The notes beneath the pieces were generated by a model. The model worked only from the letters and a program-made list of their open reading frames with translations, ran no database searches and was not told where the DNA came from. Positions 43,606 to 51,277 of a DNA stretch of 64,000 nt are shown here, piece by piece. Source of the stretch: Planctomycetota bacterium (GTDB lineage Bacteria; Planctomycetota; Planctomycetia; Pirellulales; PALSA-1355); assembly GCA_003389325.1 (NCBI GenBank), contig QQVE01000055.1, positions 62,001 to 126,000 on the forward strand. The letters run 5' to 3'. Position numbers and translations under genes: made by a program. Position 1 is the first letter of the stretch; every line of letters begins with the position of its first letter.

Positions 43606-44860
43606 GGTGCTCCTCTGCGTGCAGGCCACTGTCTGCGTGTGCCAGCGGCGAAGTGGACGCTGCCGAAGTGGACGCTGCCGACTGTGCCTGCGGTTCGTCG
43701 AGCTGATACTCCTCCTGAACGACCCAATCCTTGTTGGGAATCACCAGTCCGCCCGGGAACAGAAACGTCCAGATCACGGCACCCGCGAAGCCAAAGGCGG
43801 CGATCGGGGTGCAGTATTTCAAGCACGTCGCCATCACCTGGTCGATACGCAGCCGTGGCAGCGTCCAGCGAACCCACATCATGAACGTGACGCCGGCGAT
43901 GGCCTTACCCAGGAAATTGATTAAGCCCAGCAGATTGGCGACGTAATGGGCAAGGGGATTCGCCGAGTCGGCCAGTCCGAGCCAGTGCGTGATCGGCAGA
44001 GGCCCGTTCCAGCCGCCGAAGAACAGGATGGCCGCCAGCGCGCTCACGACGACCATCGAACTGTATTCGGCCATGAAGAAGATGCTCCAGCGCACGCCGG
44101 AGTATTCCGTGTGGAAGCCGGCCACCAGCTCGCTCTCGGCCTCGGCCAGGTCGAACGGGGCGCGATTGACGCTCGCCGTCGCGCAGGTGAAGTACACCCA
44201 GAACACGATGAACGTGAACGGATCGTGGAACAAGAACCAGTTGAAGAACCAGCCTGCCTGCATCTGGCCGATGGCCACCAGGTCCATCGTTCCCGCGATC
44301 AAGACCGGCACGACCACACAGATGCCCAGCGGCACTTCGTAGCTGACCACCTGGGCGGCTTCGCGCATTGCACCGAACAGCGACCACTTCGACCCCGAGG
44401 CATAGCCGGCCAACATCACGCCAAACACCTCGAGTCCCAGCACGGCAACGATAAAGAACACCGCCACGTTGAGATGAATGGCCACCCAGCCGTCGGCAAA
44501 GGGCAGGGCAATGTAGGCCACGTACGAGGCGCACAAGCTCACGTAGGGCGCGATCAGAAAGAGCATCGAGTCGGCGCTGGCGGGCCGCAGGTCTTCTTTG
44601 GTGATCAGCTTCAGTCCGTCGGCCAAGGTTTGCAGCCAGCCGAACTTGCCGCCCACCCGCGTGGGACCGAGCCGATCCTGGATACGGCCCGAGACCTTGC
44701 GCTCCAGCCAGATAAAGATCAGCGTGCCCAGGGCCACGACCACGAGGATCAGCACCGCGTGCACCAGCGCAGCCGTGAGGTAGGCCAGCGACTGGGGCAG
44801 ATACTGTTGGAGATATTCAGCCACCGCTTTGTGGGCCCTATCCTGCGTCGAACGTGCCAC
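43592..44860 (-). CDS. nuoH: NADH-quinone oxidoreductase subunit H
   Basis: 422 residues, the subunit that forms the quinone chamber floor with NuoB and NuoD. Family motifs: FIWLERKVSGRIQDRLGPTRVG, LADGLKLITKEDLRPASAD and the Glu-rich loop RAPFDLAEAESELVAGFHTEYSG. The C-terminal 45 residues (QLDEPQAQSAASTSAASTS...) are polar, His/Ser-rich and not family-typical. GTG 44860 gives the listed start; a GTG 12 codons later is also possible. There is no nuoG or nuoI between nuoD and nuoH. Confidence 0.93.
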   Translation of the reverse strand: MARSTQDRAHKAVAEYLQQYLPQSLAYLTAALVHAVLILVVVALGTLIFIWLERKVSGRIQDRLGPTRVGGKFGWLQTLADGLKLITKEDLRPASADSMLFLIAPYVSLCASYVAYIALPFADGWVAIHLNVAVFFIVAVLGLEVFGVMLAGYASGSKWSLFGAMREAAQVVSYEVPLGICVVVPVLIAGTMDLVAIGQMQAGWFFNWFLFHDPFTFIVFWVYFTCATASVNRAPFDLAEAESELVAGFHTEYSGVRWSIFFMAEYSSMVVVSALAAILFFGGWNGPLPITHWLGLADSANPLAHYVANLLGLINFLGKAIAGVTFMMWVRWTLPRLRIDQVMATCLKYCTPIAAFGFAGAVIWTFLFPGGLVIPNKDWVVQEEYQLDEPQAQSAASTSAASTSPLAHADSGLHAEEHHGTD

Positions 44861-45009
44861 GCCCGAGCGTGTCCCCCGAGGGACGATTCACTTGGCTAAC
44901 ACGTGCCGCGATTCGCCTTTGCAGCGTGATTCAAGATCGTGAAATATCGCACAAACTCACCGCGATCGACAAGCCCCTAAACCTTTCGAAAAAACGGCCG
45001 GCAGCCGTT

Positions 45010-46215
45010 TCAGCGATCGATCTCCCCCATCACGATGTCGAGCGATCCGACAATGGCCGGAACGTCGGCAATCAGACAGCCGCGGCAGAGATCGTACGTC
45101 ACCGACAGGTTGCAGAACGAGCTGCTGCGAGCTCGAGCGCGAAGCGGAATCGAGCCGCCGTTGCTGACGATGTAAAAGCCCATCTGCCCGCGCGGGCACT
45201 CGGTTTCCATATAAGCATCACCCTTGGGGAGCTTCTCGGTCAGTTTGACCGGAGTGCCCCAGTCGCCGCTGCACATGCTGTAGCGGTCGATGGCTTGCCG
45301 CACCAGATCCATCGCCTGCATCACCTCGAGCATCCGCACGTAGAACCGATGCCAACAATCGCCCAGCACGGCCGTCTTGGGCACGGGCGGATAGTCGTGA
45401 TCCTTGGGGTAGTGCCCGTCGCGCTCGACGATCACCTCGAAGGCGTAGCCGTCATACATCTCGGTGTAGCGCTGCTCGCCGTCGCGGCGCAGGTCGTAGT
45501 CGACGCCGCTGCCCCGCAGCACCGGGCCCGTGCAGCCGTAGTCGATCGCCTTTTCGGCCGACAGCACACCGATTCCCGCCGTGCGGCGGACAAAAATCGC
45601 GTTCGTCGTCAGCAGCGCGTGATACTCGTCGATGACGGGTCGCAACTGGTCGAGGAACGCTTCGCACTTCTGCAGCCAGCCGGGCGGCAGGTCGGCCGTC
45701 GCGCCGCCGACTGTGATGTAGCTGTAGGTCAGACGGGCACCGCACACCTCTTCGAACAGGTCAAGAATCTTCTCCCGCTCGCGAAAGGCATACAGAAACG
45801 GGCTGAACGTTCCCAAGTCGAGTCCGTAGGCACCCATGCCCACCAAATGGCTGGCGATGCGGTTCATTTCCGCGATCAGCACCCGCAAGTGCCGGGCTTT
45901 CTCGGGCAGTTCGAGATTCATTAACTTCTCGACCGCCAGGGACCAGCCGAGATTCATGTTCATGCCGGCCAGATAGTCCATCCGGTCGGTGTAGGGAATC
46001 CATTGCCGCGGCGTCAGATTCTCGCCGATCTTCTCGGCGCAGCGATGGAGATAGCCGATGTGCGGCGTCGCTTCGGAAACGATTTCGCCGTCGGTACGCA
46101 GCACCAGCCGCAGCACGCCGTGGGTGCTGGGGTGTTGCGGCCCCATGTTCACCAGCATCTCATCGGTTCGAACGTCGAACTCGATGATCCGCGGATCGTC
46201 CGTTTGCGTTGCCAT
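45010..46215 (-). CDS. nuoD: NADH-quinone oxidoreductase subunit D
   Basis: 401 residues. Visible family motifs: MGPQHPSTHGVLRLVLRTDGE (quinone site His and Tyr region), GYLHRCAEKIGENLTPRQWIPYTDRMDYLAGM, KAIDYGCTGPVLRGSGVDYDLRRD and near the end NLSVTYDLCRGCLIADVPAIVGSLDIVMGEIDR. It pairs with NuoC in the peripheral arm and binds quinone. It lies 74 bases after nuoC and 149 before nuoH. Confidence 0.95.
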   Translation of the reverse strand: MATQTDDPRIIEFDVRTDEMLVNMGPQHPSTHGVLRLVLRTDGEIVSEATPHIGYLHRCAEKIGENLTPRQWIPYTDRMDYLAGMNMNLGWSLAVEKLMNLELPEKARHLRVLIAEMNRIASHLVGMGAYGLDLGTFSPFLYAFREREKILDLFEEVCGARLTYSYITVGGATADLPPGWLQKCEAFLDQLRPVIDEYHALLTTNAIFVRRTAGIGVLSAEKAIDYGCTGPVLRGSGVDYDLRRDGEQRYTEMYDGYAFEVIVERDGHYPKDHDYPPVPKTAVLGDCWHRFYVRMLEVMQAMDLVRQAIDRYSMCSGDWGTPVKLTEKLPKGDAYMETECPRGQMGFYIVSNGGSIPLRARARSSSFCNLSVTYDLCRGCLIADVPAIVGSLDIVMGEIDR

Positions 46216-46289
46216 TGTGTCGTGGTTCGTCGTTGGTGGTCAGCGGCTAGTGATTCACAGGCGATCGCGGGATCCCGGGGTACCGTCGC

Positions 46290-46820
46290 TTACCGCCCTC
46301 GAATTCCGTGATATTCCAGCGGCATCTCGTAATCTTTGCGTAGGGCATGGCCGACCCAATCCTCCGGGCAGAGGATCCGCCGCAGGTCCGGGTGGTCGCT
46401 GAAGTGAACGCCCATTAGGTCGAACGTCTCGCGCTCGTGCCAGTCGGCCGTGCTCCAAATGCTCGAGACCGAGGGCACTTCGGGCAGGTTGCCCGGCTGA
46501 TCGTCCTTCCAGCGCGGCAGCATCACCTTCAGCACGAGCGTCGTCTTGTGGACGATGCTCGACAGGTGGTACACGACCTCGATGTGCGGCTCGAAGCCGG
46601 CCTTGGCCGCCTTCTTCTCATCCGGCTCGAAGTAGTCGACGCCCGAGATGCAGTTCAGCATGTTGAACCGCAGGTCGGGCTCGTCGCGCAAGTACCGGCA
46701 AAGTGCCAACAGCCCCTCGGGCTTCACTTCGATCCAGGGATCGATGGCCTCGAGGTTCACCGTGGTGATCGCGTCGCCGAACTGCTTCTTCAGCCGGTCG
46801 ACAAACTCGTGTCCGCTCAT
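46290..46820 (-). CDS. nuoC: NADH-quinone oxidoreductase subunit C
   Basis: 176 residues of the 30-kDa subunit. The C-terminal signature is WHERETFDLMGVHFSDHPDLRRILCPEDW, followed by LRKDYEMPLEY. NuoC associates with NuoD. Some bacteria fuse these two; here they are separate. The protein has a slightly shortened N-terminus, within the family range. It follows nuoA by 45 bases, where nuoB would stand in the standard order. Confidence 0.94.
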   Translation of the reverse strand: MSGHEFVDRLKKQFGDAITTVNLEAIDPWIEVKPEGLLALCRYLRDEPDLRFNMLNCISGVDYFEPDEKKAAKAGFEPHIEVVYHLSSIVHKTTLVLKVMLPRWKDDQPGNLPEVPSVSSIWSTADWHERETFDLMGVHFSDHPDLRRILCPEDWVGHALRKDYEMPLEYHGIRGR

Positions 46821-46865
46821 AACGAAAGGGTGCGGCTATCTTGATTTGAAAAATGGCACGGGCCG

Positions 46866-47513
46866 TTACGACAACACCGGTTCCTTTTCTTCGACGACCG
46901 GGGCCGAGGGGCTGGCGCGCGACTCCATGGCCCGTTGCTTGCTGAGCGCGCGGACCCAATCCAAGTCGCCTCGTTTCCACACGTAGGCAAAGCCCACGAG
47001 CAGTACCGAGAAAAACACGGCGATGTCGGCCATCGAGAACAGTGCCGTTCGCCGGGCCAAGTCCGTCACGGCAATTTCCGTGCGGCGCTTGGGCGTCATG
47101 GACGCGGCCTCGGCTTCGAAATCGGGCGGCACGGGCGGAACCGTCGGATCGGCAACGCCCAATTCCATGAACAGAACCTTGGCCTCGGGCGAAAGCTCAC
47201 CCTGCGCGGTGGCCTTCGGCATGTTCGGATCCATCATGTGCGTTGTCTTGCCGAACACGGTGGCCCAGGGAAAGAAGAAGGCGACTTCGACGTCGAAGAT
47301 GATGAACAGTAGCGCAACGACGTAGAACCGCAGGTCGAACTGCACGAAGCTCGAGCCGATCGTCGGCTCGCCGCACTCGTACACTTCCAGCTTCTCGGCG
47401 TTGGGCGCGTGAGGCCGCAGGAATCGGCCCGCCAGCAGCGTTGCGAACAAGAATACGAAGCCAATTGCCGTAAAGAGGGCCATGTAGGCCACAATATGAA
47501 TGGGCGAGGCCAT
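46866..47513 (-). CDS. nuoA: NADH-quinone oxidoreductase subunit A, with an enlarged loop
   Basis: 215 residues against about 120-150 in most bacteria. Helix 1 and the conserved loop EKLEVYECGEPTIGSSFVQFDLRFYVVALLFIIFDVEVAFFFPWA are canonical. After that helix, residues 88-160 form a hydrophilic, Pro/Asp/Glu-containing stretch (MDPNMPKATAQGELSPEAK, VPPVPPDFEAEAAS) before the last helix (MADIAVFFSVLLVGFAYVW). A charged tail follows. ATG 47513 is chosen: the longer frame upstream has no membrane helix and lies in the preceding gene's spacer. Confidence 0.9.
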   Translation of the reverse strand: MASPIHIVAYMALFTAIGFVFLFATLLAGRFLRPHAPNAEKLEVYECGEPTIGSSFVQFDLRFYVVALLFIIFDVEVAFFFPWATVFGKTTHMMDPNMPKATAQGELSPEAKVLFMELGVADPTVPPVPPDFEAEAASMTPKRRTEIAVTDLARRTALFSMADIAVFFSVLLVGFAYVWKRGDLDWVRALSKQRAMESRASPSAPVVEEKEPVLS

Positions 47514-47710
47514 CGTCCGTCTTTCTAAGGGGCCGGGCAGAAACGCACTTTTCCGCCTTGGGAAAACATGCATTCTAAGAAAGCGACTACCCGGCTTGCA
47601 AGCGGGGCACGTTGATTGGCGGCCGAAAAGACACCGCTTCGGCGCGTTTCGTTCGAAGCCGCCGGCGACAACGGTCAAAACGTGCAGGACCTTGGCCGGA
47701 GCGCTTGGCG

Positions 47711-48181
47711 CTACAGCGACTCGTCGTCCTGCGGTTCGTCCGAATCCTGGGCGACGCTGCCAGCGACCAGCGACTGGCGGCCGGCGAAACCTGCCTCCAA
47801 CTCGTGCCAGAACATCACCTCGGGTTCGCCGAGCTTCCAGCATAGATAGACGATGCGGTCGTCCATCAGGCAGGGGAAATCGACCAATCCTTCCGGACCG
47901 CTCTTGGGCTCCACGCCCAGCTCGCGCAGTTCGTCGACGTAGGCCTGGAGCTGCTGGCTATCCTTGGCCAACTCCTCTTCGATCTGGGCCAGCTCTTCGC
48001 TGTAGGGGTCCCTGGCCGATGCGTTGCGGCCCGCGTTCAATAGCGCCAAACGCTCGCGGCGTTCCATCACCTCGCGCGAAAGTTGCACCAAGTCGGCCGT
48101 GATCGCACGCACCAGCGGCAACACGGCATTGGCTTGTTCGACGGTGAATACCTTGGCAGGACGATAGTCGTTGATATTCAT
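47711..48181 (-). CDS. DUF2203 family protein inside the nuo operon
   Basis: 156 residues. The N-terminal KVFTVEQANAVLPLVRAITADLVQLSREVMERRERL, then a coiled stretch and GVEPKSGPEGLVDFPCLMDDRIVYLCWKLGEPEVMFWHELEAGFAGR, match DUF2203, a small conserved family of unknown function. The WHELEAGFAGRQ segment is the most conserved part I recall for the family. It lies between nuoI and nuoA with 27 bases after nuoI and 197 before nuoA. Co-location does not prove a role in complex I. Confidence 0.85.
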   Translation of the reverse strand: MNINDYRPAKVFTVEQANAVLPLVRAITADLVQLSREVMERRERLALLNAGRNASARDPYSEELAQIEEELAKDSQQLQAYVDELRELGVEPKSGPEGLVDFPCLMDDRIVYLCWKLGEPEVMFWHELEAGFAGRQSLVAGSVAQDSDEPQDDESL

Positions 48182-48208
48182 GGCCGGCGTCGCTTTCGAT
48201 GCTTTCGC

Positions 48209-48736
48209 TTACTGATTGGGACCTCCGTGCACCGGCTCGATGATCGTCTTCGAGGCGGCCACGGCTGTGGGATTCAAGGTCGAGCGGCCCCAGGCAACGT
48301 CGACCGGCAGACGCGCAAAATCCACCAGGCATCCATCGCGGCTGTAGCAACTCAAGTCGTGCGTCGAGCCCATGAAAATACAGTCCACCGGACAAGGCTC
48401 GACACACAACGCGCAGAACATGCACTTCGTGTAATCGATCGTAAAGCCCGTGACCTTGAATCCTTTGCCGCCGGTCACGCGCTCCTTGCCGATGTAGATA
48501 CAGTCGACCGGACAGGCCTTCGCGCACTGATCGCACGCGATGCAAGTCGTCAGGTCATAGCGATGAAACCCGCGGTAGCGAGGCGCGACGGGAACCGGCA
48601 GTTCCGGATATTCGAAGTGCTGCGTAAAGGCCTTTCGCTCGGGATCGTAGGTGATCAACCAATAGCGCATCGTGACCCAGAGTCCCTGCGCCACGGTGAA
48701 AACAGCGTCCCAGATATCCCGCAACCAACGAATCAT
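48209..48736 (-). CDS. nuoI: NADH-quinone oxidoreductase subunit I
   Basis: 175 residues. Two CxxCxxCxxxCP ferredoxin-type motifs (CIACDQCAKACP and CMFCALCVEPCP) bind the N6a and N6b 4Fe-4S clusters that pass electrons toward NuoB. The N-terminal amphipathic helix (MIRWLRDIWDAVFTVAQGLWVTMRYW) is typical. The C-terminal 55 residues after the second motif are longer than in some homologues. It is the first gene of the complex I group, behind a good promoter at 48864-48891. Confidence 0.95.
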   Translation of the reverse strand: MIRWLRDIWDAVFTVAQGLWVTMRYWLITYDPERKAFTQHFEYPELPVPVAPRYRGFHRYDLTTCIACDQCAKACPVDCIYIGKERVTGGKGFKVTGFTIDYTKCMFCALCVEPCPVDCIFMGSTHDLSCYSRDGCLVDFARLPVDVAWGRSTLNPTAVAASKTIIEPVHGGPNQ

Positions 48737-48863
48737 GCTGCCTTCCCGACCACTGTCCTCGGCGTCCCCAGGTAGTTGAGGGCCCTACTACCGTCTTCGG
48801 TGATTATTACTTTGGAGCCGCGTCCATCGCCTGCGCCGCGGCTGAAAAGAGCCTCACAGTGGT

Positions 48864-48891
48864 ATTATAGACAGGGCCCGATTGCCCGCAA
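48864..48891 (-). promoter_or_regulatory. Putative promoter of the nuo operon
   Basis: On the minus strand a perfect -10 TATAAT (48864-48869), a 16-base spacer and a weak -35 TTGCGG (48886-48891). It lies about 130 bases before the nuoI ATG, the first gene of the cluster. Confidence 0.55.
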
Positions 48892-49427
48892 GGACGCCGG
48901 ATGCAGCGGCCTTCGTTCGGCGCGCCGTTTTCGCGGCAAATACGCTTCTTCCACTTCGATGCCTGTTGATTCGCCCGCAGTTTTTTCGCGTGCACAAGAA
49001 GTCTTGTGAGGTTTCAGCAGAGCGGCAATACACTCGCGCGTTCAGCCGATACGGCGGCATCACGCTGCGCCTGCTTTGACGTTCTTAGTTGGCTGGGCGT
49101 TGAAGAAGGCGCATGCCGCCCAAGTTCAAACACACGGGTTTTCAAGAAGCCAGCATCGGTCCGAGAGAAATCAACCCGGTATGCCTCCGACCTTCAGTGC
49201 CGAGAGGTGGCCGAACGTGCCGTTTCCGTGGATGTCCAGTGGGGCGACGCAGGGCCCTGGGCACCACTCTTGGCGGTAATTTGGCGGCTCGGGAACCAGC
49301 GCTGATGTGCGGTATTCTGCGCGGTTTGGGTAGACGGTAACGCCTAGGGGGCGCGGTTGCCCCTACATGTTGCGACAGCAGCGCGGGGAATCTCCTAGAA
49401 ATGCCGTTCCAATGCCCGGGGCATCGC

Positions 49428-49455
49428 TTGACTCCCTAGGTCCACTACGTAGAGT
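49428..49455 (+). promoter_or_regulatory. Possible promoter of csrA
   Basis: -35 TTGACT (49428-49433), a 16-base spacer and -10 TAGAGT (49450-49455), about 180 bases upstream of csrA. The match is moderate and other starts are possible. Confidence 0.35.
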
Positions 49456-49635
49456 GGATGGTAGCAGGAGCCCGCTGCGCGCGCTTGACAACCTCCCCAC
49501 GCTTGGGCTCCCCAAGATTGGGGTGATCGCGATAGGTGGATGTGGACGCCATAGGAAGCTGTGTCACGCGGCGCGGTGGCTTATCGAGGGGTTGGATTTC
49601 AAGGAAGCCCCGCGACAACAATCGAAGGAATGGCC
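49441..49635 (+). promoter_or_regulatory. GGA-rich csrA leader
   Basis: The 195 bases before csrA contain eight GGA triplets on the coding strand, including one in the Shine-Dalgarno AAGGA. CsrA binds A(N)GGA motifs, often in hairpin loops, so autoregulation is plausible. The stretch also contains the mutually exclusive hairpins at 49502-49523. Confidence 0.45.
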
Positions 49636-49854
49636 ATGTTGGTTCTATCTCGCAAGAAGAACGAGAGTATTGTCATCAACAATGACATCACGATCGTAGT
49701 GGTTGAAATCCGCGGCGACAAGGTCCGCCTGGGTGTCGAGGCGCCGAAGGAGGTGCCGGTGCATCGCCGCGAGGTGTTCGACGCGATCCGTCGTAATGAG
49801 ATGACAACGTCCGACAAGGCAGACGCGGACAACAACGGCGCTGCCGACGCTTGA
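49636..49854 (+). CDS. csrA: Carbon storage regulator CsrA
   Basis: 72 residues of an RNA-binding global regulator. It begins MLVLSRKKNESIVINNDITI, then VVVEIRGDKVRLGVEAPKEVPVHRREVFDAI, the complete CsrA fold including the RNA-contacting Arg in the VHRREVF segment. A polar tail (TSDKADADNNGAADA) extends past the core. The start at 49636 is supported by GAAGGA upstream; an ATG two codons earlier and a longer frame are less likely. CsrA usually binds GGA motifs in mRNA leaders and represses translation. Confidence 0.93.
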   Translation: MLVLSRKKNESIVINNDITIVVVEIRGDKVRLGVEAPKEVPVHRREVFDAIRRNEMTTSDKADADNNGAADA

Positions 49855-50042
49855 TTCGTTCTTTGCCATTTCTTCGTCGCGCTGCGCGCTTGCGGCCGCC
49901 CGTTCGTGCTCGCTCGCTTCGGCTCGTGGTTGTGGGTCCGAACGATCCCTCTTTACTGGGCCATCGCGCAGGCCTCGGCCTTGACGCAGCGGCCGGATCA
50001 GCCATCATTAGGCACATACTGGCGGCGCACGTGCCCGCCTGA

Positions 50043-50117
50043 GGCCCCGTCGTCTAGTCTGGCCTAGGACACCGGCCTTTCACGCCGATAACACGGGTTC
50101 GAATCCAGTAGGGGTCA
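50043..50117 (+). tRNA. tRNA-Glu (anticodon TTC) with irregular stems
   Basis: The cloverleaf is readable: acceptor GGCCCCG/AGGGGTC, D arm GTC...GAC, anticodon loop CTTTCAC with anticodon TTC at 50079-50081, T loop TTCGAAT at 50098-50104. Each of three stems has one mismatch: 7-66 (G-A) in the acceptor, 27-43 (C-A) in the anticodon stem and G-A in the T stem (50095-50107). CCA is not encoded. It may be a functional but divergent tRNA, or a decaying copy. Confidence 0.75.
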
Positions 50118-50205
50118 CTCTCTCTTGGTGTTTTCGCGCGCTCACCTTCCGGCTTCGATGCGTTGAAGCCCGCGGTGAGCGTTCGCGTCCTTCTCAGGTA
50201 GCGCG

Positions 50206-51231
50206 GTGGCTCAAGCCTACGACGCGGTGTTAGTCGTTGCTTTCGGTGGACCGGAAGGACCCGACGACGTATTGCCGTTTCTCGAGAACGTGTTGCGCGG
50301 CAAGAACGTGCCGCGCGAGCGAATGCTCGCGGTGGCCGAGCACTACAAGCTCTTCGGCGGCAAGAGCCCGCTCAACGAACAAACCCGCGCGCTGGTCGAC
50401 GCCTTGCGCAGCGAACTGGAATCGCACGGCCCGGCGCTGCCCGTCTATTGGGGCAATCGCAACTGGCGTCCGATGTTGCCGGACACGCTGGCCGAGATGG
50501 CGCGCGACGGCGTGCGCAAAGCGCTGGGGTTCTTCACGTCGGCCTACAGTTCGTACTCGAGTTGTCGCCAGTATCGCGAGAACATCGCCGAGGCGCAACG
50601 CGTTGTCGGTCCTCAGGCCCCCAGCGTCGAGAAGCTCCGCGTCTACTACAACCACCCAGGCTTTATCGAGCCGATGATTGAGCGTGTGCGCTCGGCACTC
50701 GAGCAAATCCCGTCCGACCGCCGCGCTCGCACGAAACTGCTCTACACGGCGCACAGCATTCCGCTCTCGATGGCCGAACACTGCGACTACGCCGCGCAGA
50801 TTGCCGAAGCTTCGCGGCTGGTTTCCGATGCGTTGCAGCACACCAACGACGAGGTCGTTTATCAAAGCCGCAGTGGTCCGCCGCAACAACCGTGGCTCGA
50901 GCCCGACGTTTGCGACGCGTTGCGAACTGCCGCCGATGCAGGGATCAACGACGTCGTAGTCGTCCCCATCGGCTTTCTCTCAGACCACGTCGAGGTGCTG
51001 TACGATCTCGACATCGAAGCCCGCAACGTCGCCGCGGAACTAGGAATAAACCTCGTCCGCGCCACCACGGTGGGCAGCCACCCGGATTTCGTTCGCATGA
51101 TCCGCGAGCTGATCCTCGAGCGGACCGCCGGCGCTCCGCGGCGCGCGCTGGGCACATTCGGTCCAAGCCACGACGTGTGCCCCGAGGACTGCTGCCTCTA
51201 CCCCCGCACGCGCCCCGCTCCCTCGGTTTAG
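50206..51231 (+). CDS. hemH: Ferrochelatase, possibly coproporphyrin-type (CpfC-like)
   Basis: 341 residues that insert ferrous iron into a porphyrin. The start VVAFGGPEGPDDVLPFLENVLRG and the SAYSSYSSCRQYREN segment resemble actinobacterial and other monoderm-type ferrochelatases. The catalytic His lies in LLYTAHSIPLSMAEH, and the conserved Glu follows in PIGFLSDHVEVLYDLDIEA. The C-terminus has a Cys group (HDVCPEDCCLYP) that could bind a 2Fe-2S cluster, as seen in some homologues. Start: GTG 50206, following CTCAGGTAGC. It is 88 bases after the tRNA and converges with the thiolase gene. Confidence 0.9.
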   Translation: MAQAYDAVLVVAFGGPEGPDDVLPFLENVLRGKNVPRERMLAVAEHYKLFGGKSPLNEQTRALVDALRSELESHGPALPVYWGNRNWRPMLPDTLAEMARDGVRKALGFFTSAYSSYSSCRQYRENIAEAQRVVGPQAPSVEKLRVYYNHPGFIEPMIERVRSALEQIPSDRRARTKLLYTAHSIPLSMAEHCDYAAQIAEASRLVSDALQHTNDEVVYQSRSGPPQQPWLEPDVCDALRTAADAGINDVVVVPIGFLSDHVEVLYDLDIEARNVAAELGINLVRATTVGSHPDFVRMIRELILERTAGAPRRALGTFGPSHDVCPEDCCLYPRTRPAPSV

Positions 51232-51277
51232 CCTGGAGCCATCGGCGACGGCGCGTGAGCGCTTGCGTACGGCCCCT

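Larger units (their letters stand above)
48737..49635. other. Long non-coding region between the nuo operon and csrA
   Basis: 899 bases, divergent between nuoI (-) and csrA (+). It holds the nuo promoter near 48864, several short hairpins at 49345-49365, 49441-49458 and 49502-49523, and a GGA-rich csrA leader. Short forward frames here have no domain, no clear RBS and no family look. Everything between about 48900 and 49400 remains unexplained. Confidence 0.55.

Noticed and set aside
49006-49305. Short forward frames in the nuoI-csrA gap
   Set aside because: No RBS, no recognisable family, no codon pattern like the neighbours. Treated as non-coding.
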